Assembly (NCBI RefSeq): GCF_001522545.3 | Contig: NC_031791.1 | Span: forward strand, 3,010,121 to 3,074,120 | Length of the DNA stretch: 64,000 nt | Source of the DNA: Parus major | Lineage: Eukaryota; Chordata; Aves; Passeriformes; Paridae | Reading direction: 5' to 3' | In this document: positions 1 through 10,902 of the stretch, piece after piece | Numbering within the stretch: the first letter of the stretch is position 1 | Layout: every line of letters starts with the position of its first letter | Program-made: the position numbers and the translations under genes | The notes under the pieces: model-generated | Seen by the model: only the letters and a program-made list of their open reading frames with translations | Database searches by the model: none | Told to the model about the DNA's origin: nothing

Positions 1-153
1 GCAGGGCTGGGAACACCCCATGGGCAGCAGGAGAGGAGCAGTGTGCAGGGCTGCAGCAGTGGGGGCAGGCAGAATTCCAGGCAGTGCCCAGTGCTTCCCT
101 CTCTGCAGCTCCCCAAGTGAAGCCAAGCGCTGCTCATCACGTGTCAAACTCAC

Positions 154-213
154 CTACAATTACAGCTCCTATGGCGAGTCCCACAAAGAATGCAATGGCA
201 ACCGGAAAAATGG
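154..213 (-). CDS. IFI6: IFI6-like exon coding a hydrophobic membrane segment
   Basis: This 60-nt exon has an acceptor at 215-214 and donor GTGAGT starting at 153. It enters in phase 2 (CC completing Ala with the G of the previous exon) and leaves with one base (G). It encodes about 20 hydrophobic residues with Gly and Ala spacing and no charged residue, as expected for a transmembrane helix. Confidence 0.5.
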
Positions 214-465
214 CTAAGAAGGAAAATACAGATGGATAGGCGTGTGGGCACTAAAGCTCCTCCTGGCCAGAGCCCAGCACCCTGTGCTGGGCAGGGCAGG
301 GGCCCGGTGGCAGCAGCAGCTCTCCCAGCACTGCTTTCCTCCAGCCCTGCAGACACGTGGTGGGAGAAGGGAGAAGGGACAAACCCCAGGGTCCCCATGC
401 CCCCTACGATCGGTCCCACTGCAGGGCCCAGACCCCACACCCCACACGTCACCCAACCTACCCAT
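154..465 (-). CDS. IFI6: IFI6/IFI27-like interferon-inducible membrane protein, first two coding exons (partial, runs off left edge)
   Basis: Two minus-strand coding exons splice in phase. The first ends ATGG at 462 before GT (461-460), so it supplies only Met plus one base. The second spans 213 down to 154, follows a pyrimidine-rich tract ending TAG, starts with CC and ends before GTGAGT. Joined, the protein begins MAIFPVAIAFFVG and continues as an almost unbroken hydrophobic, glycine/alanine-containing stretch of about 20 residues, like a membrane segment. ISG12-family proteins (IFI6, IFI27) are small, hydrophobic, interferon-induced proteins of mitochondria or ER. Two perfect ISREs stand upstream on a tandem duplication; from memory, human IFI6 (6-16) also has a tandemly repeated ISRE segment. 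The family-defining Ala/Gly core is not in the window, so the family call is inference from N-terminal character and promoter. Another short interferon-induced membrane protein is possible. Confidence 0.5.
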
Positions 466-517
466 GATCGGCTGGTCGGGAGCGAGAGCTGCGATGAGTC
501 TGCTCTAAACCTGGTTC
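462..517 (-). CDS. IFI6: IFI6-like exon with start codon (mostly 5' UTR)
   Basis: The exon runs from an acceptor (pyrimidine-rich tract ending AAG, AG at 519-518) to the donor GTAGGT at 461. Only ATG (465-463) plus one G is coding; the bases from 517 to 466 are 5' UTR. The coding span here is 462-465. Whether 517 is a true acceptor, with a further non-coding exon nearer the ISREs, or the transcript starts just upstream, cannot be decided from sequence. Confidence 0.42.
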
Positions 518-896
518 CTTAGGAAGTAAGAACAAGATTTTTTCCGTGGGTGGCAGGTGGGGTCACCGGTGTTTTCCGCCCCGCAGGATCGCCCCCAGCC
601 ACCCCTCTCCCACCTAGCAAGCCGCCCCTTCCCCTTGAAAGCAGCCCCAGCCCAGGCTCCTGCTCGGCACAGGGCTCGGTGGCTGCTCAGCGAGGTGAGC
701 AGCCCCCCATTACTGTCCCCCCCTCTTTCCAGAGAAAGGGAGCTGTCCGGAAACACCCACTGCGGGGCCGCGACACCCGACGCCAACTTCTCGGATGTCT
801 CTTGTGCTCTGAGGGGAGGAAAAGATGGCGTCCGGAAAGACTGAGTTAGGGTGTGTCCAGGACGATGATTATCGAGAAGTTTCCGACACTGCTCGT

Positions 897-984
897 GGAG
901 TTTCACTTTCTCATTTCCTCTTGACGCTGCTGTCTGTGCTGGAGTTTCACTTTCTCATTTCCTCTTGACGCTGCTGTCTGTGCT
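897..984. promoter_or_regulatory. Tandem 44-bp duplication with two perfect ISREs
   Basis: Bases 897-940 and 941-984 are identical 44-bp units, back to back. Each contains AGTTTCACTTTCTC (899-912 and 943-956), an exact match to the interferon-stimulated response element AGTTTCNNTTTCNY, bound by ISGF3 and IRFs. It lies 430-520 bp upstream of the start codon of the IFI6-like gene on the minus strand, so it is the likely interferon control region of that gene. Confidence 0.8.
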
Positions 985-2160
985 GGAGTGGGGCTGGGGC
1001 TCTCCCGTTCTCGGGGGTCGGACTCTAGGGGGTCCCCCAGGGAGCCCTTTCGCCCCGAGCGCCTCGGCCAGGAGGTGCGGGAGCTGAGGGGGAAGGACGC
1101 GCCGGGCTGGGGTTCCTCGGGCCTGTGCCGGGATGCTGTGGCTTCACGGGGCCTTTCCCGACCGGTGAAACACCACGGCTCTAACGAGCACCCACAGCGG
1201 TCTGGAGAGCAGACCTGCAGCCGCTCCACCTTTTTCCTCCCCACCGGGCAGCCTCAAAAACCAGCCAAAGCCCCACTCTGTACCCCCCGTTTGTCCCGCT
1301 CCCTGCACCCACTCCTCACTCCGGGCCCGCTAAGGGCAGCACGGCGGCGGCGGCAAGGGACAGCAGATGCCGTAGCTCATGCGCCGCTGCAGCTGGTTGA
1401 AGGGGACCAAATCCAGTTGCAAGTTGATCTGGTTCCTTTTTACCAGCCCCAGGGACGCACCGTGTCTCCGCAGGCGCCGTCTGCACCGTGCTGATGATGG
1501 GAGCTCCCGGCGTGGGGGTCCCAGCTCAAAAATGCATACTTCTTAACATTCCATAACGCCGGTCGGCTCCATATGGGCATATGAAGAAGTATGTAGGGTT
1601 GGGAGGGAGAGGCGGACGCCGCGGTTCTGGGGGCGCAGGGCATGGGGCTGTCCCTCTCCCGGCCGTGTCCTCCAGCTCCAGTGAGATCCTGGAAGGAGCC
1701 GGTGGCCATGGTGAAGCCAGAGGTTGTGCAGGGGCTGTGGGGGCACCTCCTGCCCACCCCCAGTCCCATCGTCGGCCTCTGTCCAGTGCAGCCCAGGCGG
1801 ACGCACTGCCCAAATGGCCTCTGTGCCCGCAGCCACCCCCGAGCTCCTCGTGTTTGGAGCCGTGGCCAAGCCCTGTGTGCCTCGGAGCCAGAGTCTCTCG
1901 GCAGCCGGAGGGTGCTCAGGCTGGTATTTTGGAGGGTTTTGGCTGCCCTTTGTGGGTGATGGGATGCTCCCGGATGCAGCTGCGGCTCAGCGGTTTGGGC
2001 TGTGGGGGCAGCTGGGGAGCTGTACCTGCGAGGAGTTGACAGCACAGCCAAGCATGCGCCAGCACGGATGCACAGCAGAGGTGGGTGCCTATGCTTGGAG
2101 CCACTTCCACAGGGGGAATCCCAGTCAGCCGTGCCTCTTGGCTTGGTAGGGCTCCCCCCG

Positions 2161-2182
2161 CTGCTGCTGCTGCTGCTGCTGC
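2161..2182. repeat. (CTG)7 microsatellite
   Basis: Seven uninterrupted CTG units with one trailing base. No coding context is evident. Confidence 0.85.
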
Positions 2183-3982
2183 ACTGGGTCAGGATGCACC
2201 AACTCGTTTCCCTGTCCCCCTGCAGCCCCAGAACCCCCAAACGCTACATCCCCTCATCTGTCTATGTGCCTGAGCAGTGGTGCAGGCTGGTGCACATGGA
2301 GTCAGCATAGGGGAGCACCCACACACTTCCCACACCCCCATGCCCCTGCCCACCTCATTTTGCAGGGCCAGGAGAAGGAGACAGGAGTCAGGGCCACTCC
2401 ACCCCCTACGTAGCAGCTCTGAACAGGGAAGGCTGGAGGTGGCTTTGCATATGGGAGGAGGGATTCAGCTGAGAGCTCTGAGGCTTGAGACCCTAAGGGG
2501 ACTGTAGGGGGGCTTCCAGTCCCCAGTGTTGCTTGGTCATGGCAGGGTGACAGAGGGCATGCACCTTGACTTCAGTGACCTTTCCAGCCCTAAATCTGCA
2601 GCTGGAACGGGACAATGGCAGGTACAGGGAGTGTTCCTGGGTTCCCAGGGGCTGACCCCTCTCAGGACAGGAGAGCGAGGGGTGTGTGGGGGTCTGGCTG
2701 TGGGCAGGAGGGGCTGACCAGGCATGGTGTGGCCGTGACTCAGCAGCAGAAGCTGTGTCCACACGCGCCGCAGCTCCCTGCAAGGAGTCCATGGGTGCCA
2801 AGTACAGCCTTGCATCACCAGCCCAGCTCACATCACCCACAGGCAGCAGTCGCTGCTCAGTGGCCCCCCAAGGCACCAACCATTGCTGTGGGGCACAGCA
2901 TGACACAGCCATGCTTCCCCCAGGATGCTCTGCCAACACCCCAGGAGCTCCTGCATGGCTGGTCCCCAGGGATCCAGCCCTGAGCATCCGAGCCACGGCT
3001 TCCAGGACCCAAGACAAGTCCCCAGCCCAGCAGGAGCAGCGGGGCAGAGCGTGTCTGGCAGGACCAGCACCCCTGTCCCACCCCAGATCAAACAGACAGG
3101 GTGTCCTGAGCCCGAGGCTGCAGAGATGCACCCACTGAACCCTGGGGCTCTGTGGCCCTGCAGTGCACAGCGATGCTGCCATGAGGATTTGTTGTAGCAG
3201 TGCTGGGGTCCCAGGGACTGCCAGGACTGTCAGGGTTCAGTGGGAGCCAAAAACCCCTGGCTGCACCCACCCTGAAACTGCAAAGCCAGGGCACAGCATC
3301 CAGGCTCTCACATTGCAGCTGAGTTCATCTCCAGTCACCTCAGCTGACTTTGGGCAGCCTCCCAGGACTGGGTACTAAAGATACCCCAGCCCCAGTGGCC
3401 CACACAGCCCCCTCTCATGGCATGGTTCCCACAGCCCTTAGCTGGGCTCTCCCAGTGACCTTGGAGGGCTGCACCCAGCTCCATGAGATGCTCACTGCTT
3501 CCAGGGCACCTCGTGTCCCCCAGCTCCAGCCCAGGCACCCCCTGCCTGTTCCCACCACCTCTCCTTGCCCCTGCCGTGTTTCACAGAGCAGCTTTGCCCC
3601 ACTGCCCTCTCTGTGCCCAGACATTACCAGTCATCACCACCAACCCCTCTGCAGCCCCGGGCTTGCCAAAGGCATCCCCGAGCCCTCCCCAGTCCCAGCA
3701 CTGCCTTTGACAGCTGTAGACCCCGAGCAGAAACCCACCAGGGAGATGTGTGCTGGGGCAGCGCCTCTTCCACGAATTCTCCATGCCCTCGGGCCGGCCG
3801 TGAGTCCTCGGCCAGGGCAGGCCCCCGTGTTCTCCACCTGCCCCGAGAGCAGCTCCCTGGCCGGGCAGGGTGGTTTGTAGGCACCACACGGCTTTGCAGG
3901 GGGAGGCGGAGGAGCCGGGGAGCTGCCGGGCCGGCCGTAGTGACACCCACGCGCCCGCAGGCACCCAACAACAACCCCAGCT

Positions 3983-3993
3983 TGGCTATAAAA
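3983..3993 (+). promoter_or_regulatory. Consensus TATA box in GC-rich context
   Basis: GGCTATAAAAGGA is a near-ideal TATA element within about 70% GC sequence. Initiation would fall about 25-30 bp downstream, in or just past a run of T and C. No recognised coding exon follows on the plus strand, so it is only a candidate core promoter. Confidence 0.35.
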
Positions 3994-5808
3994 GGAAGAA
4001 TCTTTTTTTTTTTCCCCGGCTTCGCCAGCGCTGCGTCCCTGGCCACGCTCTGCAGCCGCTGCTCTGCACGGACCTTTACAAGTTTTCCCATCCAGCGCTG
4101 CCCCCTCCAGCCGGCTTCCCCCGGCTCATCCATCCCCGGCAAACCCACTGCAGCAGCTTCTGAGTGACTTATAAAATACCAAGAGGCCCAGCAAAGAAGA
4201 GGGACGTGGGTGCATGGGGAGCGCTGGCACAGGGTGCCTGGAGAAACACCCCGGCTCCCGTCCTGCCGTCCCTTGGCCCGCGGCATTGCCCGTGTCGAGG
4301 CGGTGGGCGCATGACCCCGGTGCACCCGGCCGTGGTGGTCAGCACTTTCCCCCGTGCGAGTCCAAAATGCTATGCCGAGGTGCCCAGAAGTTGGGTTTCC
4401 CTTCCCACCTTATCCTACAGGCTTAGGGTGTCCCCACTTTGCGTGGCGGAGGGCACCTCGGCTGCTGGGGAGGCGATGGTCGGCCCCGGTGCAGGGGGAC
4501 ACCCGCAGGCAGAAGGCCGGGTGCTGCCCGCAGAGCCCGAGCACTCAGCACCCAGCACCCCTTTGCAGCCGGGACCTGCCGGGGGGCCCCATTGTACCCC
4601 CAGCCACACAGAGACTTGCTGCTACCCCCCACTTCTCCGCCTCCACCTGGGCTGGCCCCAAGCAGGGGGGGGGCTGCGGTGACCCCCTCCCCACGTTCTC
4701 CCCTCCCCGCCCACGCCGAGCCGCTGTCGGCGCCCAGCAGCAGTAGCATCCCCGGCCCCGGAGGGCTCAGCACCGGCCGGGCTCGCTGAAGGTTAAACCT
4801 TGGCGGCGGGGAAAGCCCCACTGCCCCCCGCAGACCCCGCACCCCCCACCCGCAAGGCCACTCACGGTTCTGGAGGTGACACTGGCCGCAGCAGGCTGGG
4901 CTGGAGGCAGCGAGCTGCGGTGACACCCGGCACGAGCACGCTGATTCCGTGCTTGCCTTGACTTTGCCACAGGACTCCTCCAGCTCGTCCGCAGGAGCTT
5001 GCAGCATCCTCCAGTTCAGCGGGAGAAGTTCCTCGCCAGGGAGGGAGGGAGGAGGGAGGGATTTAAGGCAGACCCTGCCTGGGATGCATGTCTACGGGTG
5101 CAGTTGAAGACCCCTCGCTCTCTGAGCACCCCGAAGCTCTCTCCTCGCTCACCCCATCCTGGACTCGGCGTCCCAGCACATGTACCCAATTCTGGGGATG
5201 CTGTATGAGTGATCTCTGCTGAGAAACCCTCTCTCTCCCGGACCGAGGTGGCCAGGGCTGCCACGAGCACGCAGACAGTCGGCCAGCTCTGCCACCTGCC
5301 CCACATCGCCCAGGTGCCTGGCGAAGGTCCCAAAACCTTGTCGTGGTGGGAGCCGGCACACACCACTGGCCCCAGCAGCAGCCCAGGGCAGCTCGAGGGC
5401 AAAACTGAGCTTGTGGAGTGCACAGAAGGGTAAAACCTGTAACCATCTCAGCCACAGGAGATCCCCATGGCCAGGGGGACCCCGTGAGGATGGGGATCCC
5501 TGAGTTGCCCCAAGCCACCTGCTTGAAGTGTCCCCAACACCCACAAAGCGATTGTTCCAGCATCCCCAGCCGCCAAGTTCGGGGGTACAGGGTTGCTCTG
5601 CCCACCCGGAGCCCTGGCGGTCCTACCTGCGGAGAGCTGGCGGGGCGAGGAGGACCCCCTGCCCGGGGCAGGATGCTGGGAGACACCTTAGTGTGGTTCC
5701 CAAAGGGAAAAACCAGGACCAGCAGCGTGGCATCCCACCCGCGGCGGTCCCGGCGGCTCCCTGCCTGCCACGACACCCTCCCCACCCCGGGTGCGTTGTG
5801 TTTGCCTG

Positions 5809-5923
5809 CTATTTTTGGCAGCCTCCTAAGAGCTCCTCTCAGGCTATTAATAATGAGAGTGAGAAATTCGTTTGGCCTCTCCTATATAAGGAAAGGTAGA
5901 GGCTTAGAGGCAGCTAAATATAC
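5809..5923. promoter_or_regulatory. Cluster of MEF2-like and CArG-like motifs with a TATA-like site
   Basis: Within 115 bp lie CTATTTTTGG (5809-5818, MEF2/CArG-like), CTATTAATAA (5844-5853, an exact YTAWWWWTAR MEF2 match), CCTATATAAGG (5881-5891, CArG-like and TATA-like) and CTAAATATAC (5914-5923, MEF2 core with one mismatch). The AT-rich motifs stand out in GC-rich surroundings. This composition is typical of striated or smooth muscle regulatory DNA. The gene it might serve is not identified. Confidence 0.4.
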
Positions 5924-7025
5924 TGGCGCGTGCGGGAGCGAGCGGGGAGTCTTTGGCACCGCGTGTGGAAAAGGGATTGTTTGAACAATGGAAAGACAGA
6001 CTCACTCAGCACACGGGGCCGACGGAGGGATGGACGGAGGGTGACGGTGCCCGCGGGCCTCCACCGCAGCACCCGCATCGCCCCCGATGCCCCTCGGGGC
6101 TCTGCCTCAGCAGAAGGAGCAGCGGGAGAGGGGAGGCAGGAGCAGGGATGCTCCGCAAACTCCAGCCCCGAGCCAGCCACGCTCGCTCCAAAACGCCTGC
6201 AGCAATCCTCGCTGGGCCAGCAGCGAGGCGGGGAGCGACTCTGGGTCTGTGTGCTCGGTCAGGAGGGACGTGAGGGGTGCTGGTGGCGGGGAGCAGGTGG
6301 GCTGTGGTGGAGCGACCAGTTCCCACTGGGACATGGCCGGCACAGGGTCAGTCCTCCAGCTGAGCCCCCTGCAAATCCCGGCCTCTCTCAGGGCCAGGAT
6401 TCTCTGGAACAGCCCCGGGGGCATCTCCCGCAGCCGGGAGATGGGTGCCACAATGTGTCTCCAGCTGCACGGAGCCACCAGCACGCCTGCAGTGTGCCTA
6501 CACCGCGGCACAGGGATCATTTAAGGAGCACAGGGCAGCTCTAATTCTGTCCTCCCCGTGGCTATGGGGGACTCGGGCGAGGTGCGGGAGCTCCTGTCGG
6601 TGCCGAGGACAGGGAGAGCCCGGCTAGAAGAAGGAAAGCAGCAGCAATCCAGGGAATCCTAATGACTGGAAAGCGCTGGGGAGCAGCGCCAAATTCACAC
6701 GGTCGCAGCAAGGACAGCACATGCAGCAGGATGAGTACAAAGAGAGGAAAAACCGTGCTCCTCTGGCTCCAGGAGGAGCCTTTTGTTTTTTAACTCTTCG
6801 TAGCCCTGGCTGCTGTTTAGGGAGGCATAAGTGGTGTAGCTGCGACTGGAACCCCAATCTCCCCGGCTGACAGGCGCCTGGTCTTGGCCTCGGCCACGGT
6901 GCCTGTGGCCAAATCCCTGCAGCCGCATCCCCCAGGGACTGCGGGGCTTCACCGGGCTGCTGAACCACCAAAACACCGGGACAGCCGTGCTGGGCAGAGC
7001 TCAAACTGCTGCCTTGGCCACCGTC

Positions 7026-7085
7026 ACAGCTGCCTCAGTTCCCTGAGCTGTGAAATTCCAGCAATAAAACCCATTTCACAGACTT
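7026..7085 (+). repeat. MIR-like SINE relic
   Basis: The order 'tgcctcagttccctgagctg', then 'aataaaacccatttcacag', resembles the conserved MIR segment around 'cctcagtttcc...ctgtaaaatg...ctcacag'. It is diverged, so the call is tentative. Confidence 0.35.
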
Positions 7086-9235
7086 CGACCCTGGGGCTGC
7101 TCTGAGGCTCCAGCCCAGGCCCTGATCCACTCATGGGGATGTGACACAGATCAGAAACTGCTGGAGACAGGAGCAGCTCTTTGCCCTCAGGACAGTGAGA
7201 AACCCCATTCTTCTCTCCCGGGGCTGCTGTGTCCACAGCTGGGGAGCTCAGCAGATTTGGCTTCCTCTGTCCTTAGGTGACATTGAGGGAAGTGAACTCT
7301 GAGGACTTCAGCCCACCCCATGAACCACATGAACTGTGCATGGACAGAAGGGTAGCTCTGAAGGTGAATCTCCTCCCCTCTCTGAAAAATCCTGGAGTGC
7401 CATAGTGTCCATCCTGGCTGCCATGGTGCTGAAGTGTGTTCCCTACACAGCCAGCCCCAGCAAGAGCTGGGCGGCCACAGTAATCTCCTTCAAGGACTCC
7501 AGTAATTAATAAATATTCCTCTGCTGCATGAGGAGGTTCTGCTATCCAGGTGTGGGGCAGCTGCTACTTTGCTTTCCTCTGAAATCAAGTGTTTGGTGAG
7601 AACTGTCCCACAGCTGAAATTGGAGAAAGAAGCAAAACATCTTCCCATTTGCAAGAAACATTTTCTTGAAGAAAAAATGATTTTTAGTCTTGATCCAAGT
7701 AACACTGGAATCACCAATGTCATTAACCAAAGTGCAGACAGGTTGGGCACCCCCAGCTACACAACAGGATGAGGAAAAGATTTAAGAGCAAACTATTTCA
7801 AAACTGGAATTTGCCTCAAACATCTTCACCAGCAGTTGAATATGTTACAGGAAACAAAAGTGAGTGAAGGTGCTGGTTCATCTGACAGATGTCTCCGCCT
7901 TTAACTTCCACATGTGGGCAACTTGTAGCCAGTGTCTAATTGTGAAATCATAAAGCATAGCAATGCAGAAACCTTCCTGAACAAGGTCACGCTCACAGCG
8001 CTCGGGTAACAAACCAGGAGCAGAATCAGTGATGCTGGGGGAGGAGGAAAGCAGAGAAAGGGATTCCAAAACCCCAGGGAAGCTGTGCACACACCTGAAG
8101 AGGGCTGTGCTCCTGGGGCACTACAGCAGACAGCCCACCCTGCTCCTGCCTTGGGCCAGAAGTTCCCACCTTCAGCCTGGGGGGTCTCTTTGCCTCTGTT
8201 AGTGCCACATGTCCTTCTGCCCCCCAAAGCTGGGGTGCCTCCAGCCTGCCCCCATTCCTGAAGGCTCGGTGGCACTGACATGTGGAGGGGGAAGAGGCTG
8301 CACAGCCAGGGAATACTAATGGGAGCTAGGAATCTAATGTGAGCTTGTGCTGTGCTGTCACAAACCTGCACTTGGAGATAGCAAGTGACTATGAGTCACT
8401 GGGCATGGAGGGAAGGCCAAAGCCCTCCCCAAAGCCCAACCTTGGGTTTGGGTGCAGCCCCTCAGTACAGCACCCCCACCTGAAGGGCTGTAATAGTGAA
8501 ACACAGGGCTGAAGGAAACTGCAGCTAAACAAAGGTGTTGGAGGTAACAGCTGCACAGTCTGTAATTCCCTCTCCTGTAACAAGCAGCCAGGTTCACTGG
8601 AAATCCCAAGCTGTGTCTGTTGAGAAGGGCACTGACCCCTGCAGCAACCAATGCCCAACAGCTGAGCCCCCATCTGCTGCTGGGGTCCCTCCCTGGGGGC
8701 AGGAGCAAGGGGCTCAGAAAGCACAAGCCCCAAGGACCAGAACCAGGTAGAGCCCAACAGCTCCCCTCTCCCAGCACAAAGTGCAGCCTTACCTGCAGGT
8801 GACCAACTGGTCAATCCCTGCAGCTCCAAACGCTCCTATTCCCACAGTTTGTTCATTTACATCCACACTCAGGACACGCAGAGGGTGGTGTCACCCAAGA
8901 GTTAAATGTGTAGCCATGGGACAGCCAGTGCTGGGCTGTGCCCTCTGAGGAGCATCCTAGGGTCAGCCGTCCCCGTGTGTGGTCCTGGGTGGGTTTGGAG
9001 GGAAGGAGCCCTGGAAAGAGCGGGAGGAGGAGCCTCCAGGAAGGGGAAGCCTGAGCCAAGCCCCAGCTGTGTGCCAGACAGCCCAGGCAGAGGGTGGCCC
9101 ATGCTGTGATGCCAGCAAATGCCATGGCCTCAGCACTGGGAGAACTGCAAGCTCCAGTGATGGGCCTGAGGAACAGCTGATTGCCCAAAAAATAAACTCA
9201 GCAGCAGCCACAACTACATTCAGTGAGGAAATGTC

Positions 9236-10714
9236 CCCTCACATTCGATAGTGTTTAATCTTTATCTAGCTCAACACAAATCAGTAGTGCAGCAATATAA
9301 ATACATCTGAGGAACTTAAAGCCTTTTGGCTTTCATAGCTCAATAAGAAGAGGGAAAAAAAAAGCCAATTAAACCAGTCTCCAGTTTTTAAATTAAACAC
9401 AAAGAAAGGCAATGTACTGCCCACTCATCCCCAGAGAAGCAGTGGCATCCTTCATGCCAGCAGGAGGCTGAGTTCTGCCGGAGGACAGGGTGCAACTCAT
9501 GACAGCAGCACAGTGAGATAAGAGTGGGAATGGGAAAGGACCCCCATGCCTGCCCCTGGGTTCAGGCAGCAGGGACACAGTGACACATTGTGCCACATGC
9601 TGCTGGCACTGCCCACTGCTCTCAGGTCCCCAGAATTCCCTTTTCCACCATGGAAGGACACCACGTGTGCTCTTCACACTGTGACAGGAGCACACAGGGC
9701 TGTGCAGCCACAACAGCACAAGGCCAGTGAGCTGCCAGCCTGAGGGAGCAGCCATCTGGGGACTGCAGAAATCAATCCCGTCCACCTGGGATGTGCAAAT
9801 TTTAAGGGGAAAAAAACCCAAACCAAAAAACCACAGTACACAGTGTTCCATAACTGAGATATGGTTAACGTCCAGCCTCATGGATGGCCTGGTGACCAAC
9901 AGAAATTGCTGGGGCCACAGAACATGTCACAGCTTTGGAATGAAGCCAGACGTTGGACACAGTTACCAAACATGCGTGTGTCCCCTCAACTCTGGTACCC
10001 AGCAGGACTTTGCTGCAGGAGGGGGGTCTCCCAGCCTGGGCAGTAACCCTAGGTCACCTTTTCACACCTGAACAGGCACCAAGTCCCCAACACTCCCCAT
10101 GAGAGCGGCCTGACAGCAATTTAGAACAGCCACAAACCCCTCTCCTACCTGCAAACTGCCAGAGTGTGACCAGTGTTACATTCCCCCTCCTCTACACTCC
10201 AACAGCAGCCAAGTGCATGTGAAAGAACAAGTCTACATTAAAATAGTGCTTAAACCATTAGGGAAGGTGGGAGTAAAGTTGGACAGCACAAGTAGCCAGT
10301 GGTAGGCTATGGGAGCCTGAAGGGAGCTCGGAGCACAGCTCAAGGACTTGACCTTCCTTTTCTGAGGAACTCCAAGGCAAGTGAGCTGGAAGTCCACAGG
10401 TGCTCCGTCCACTGCAGTCTGAGGTGGCTTAGGAGGGTCCTGCACATTCACAGTTGCTCCAAGTAGCTCTGTCCTTTTCTGACTCTTCTCCTGGGGTTCA
10501 CAGGTGCCTTCTCCTCCCTTTGATTTCCCTTGAAGTTCAAATTCAAGTACAACCAGTTTTAACTGAATGAAAAGAAACCCACAAAACCAAAGTTGTTTTC
10601 TGTGAAACGAATTAGCAGCGTTGTCCTAGTCCAAGTGGCCTCCAAAGGCCCTGGTAGGATAGGGATGGGATTGGCCTTCCCTGCTGAGCTCCAGCCAAGG
10701 CTGCCCGAGGGGAG
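9236..10714 (-). other. KIAA0319L: KIAA0319L 3' untranslated region
   Basis: The region runs from the stop codon (TAG, 10717-10715) to an ATTAAA polyadenylation signal on the minus strand (complement of 9254-9259), with cleavage expected near 9235-9240. No better AATAAA was noticed on this strand in the interval. The length of about 1.5 kb is ordinary for this gene. The exact end is an estimate. Confidence 0.5.
9254..9259 (-). terminator. KIAA0319L: Likely KIAA0319L polyadenylation signal (ATTAAA)
   Basis: The minus strand reads ATTAAA, the commonest variant of AATAAA, about 1.45 kb past the stop codon, with a GATAAA just before it. Confidence 0.4.
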
Positions 10715-10902
10715 CTATAGGATTTCCTCCCTCTGGTTCTTGGGTTTGAGTGTCAGTTGTCCGTTGCGCAAGGAGCCGTTCTGGCTGCGGAGCAGTTTCC
10801 CTTTTTCCCGGTCAGGCCATGTGAAGATGGCTTCATCACTGTCCAGCTCGGACTCTGAGTGCATCAGGCTCGTGTTGAGGACTTGGGCTTTCTGTCTGCC
10901 AC
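10715..10902 (-). CDS. KIAA0319L: KIAA0319L exon 21: C-terminus and stop
   Basis: 188 coding nt, containing SLMHSESELDSDEAIFTWPD and ending REEIL then TAG. The acceptor is GAG (10905-10903), fixed by phase and by the mammalian AGIKQK alignment (here AGGRQK). Its polypyrimidine tract is poor. Confidence 0.93.

Larger units (their letters stand above)
989..9235. other. GC-rich intergenic stretch, no recognised gene
   Basis: Between the ISRE promoter and the 3' end of KIAA0319L I find no exon set with protein similarity I recognise. Open frames here are GC-driven and overlap on both strands. The stretch does contain promoter-like sites (3984, 5809-5923), a short (CTG)7 at 2161-2182, a MIR-like relic near 7026-7085 and purine-rich DNA at 5040-5062. 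An unannotated small gene or lncRNA is not excluded. Confidence 0.5.

Noticed and set aside
154..213. SMIM12 (another small membrane protein of the same human region)
   Set aside because: The joined N-terminus does not match the SMIM12 start I know (MWPVLWAAART), and the ISRE promoter points to an interferon-stimulated gene.
1440..5785. Several 150-270-codon frames on both strands in the left region
   Set aside because: They overlap one another in several frames, are Pro/Ser/Gly/Arg-rich and lack recognised domains. They are explained by high GC lowering stop frequency.
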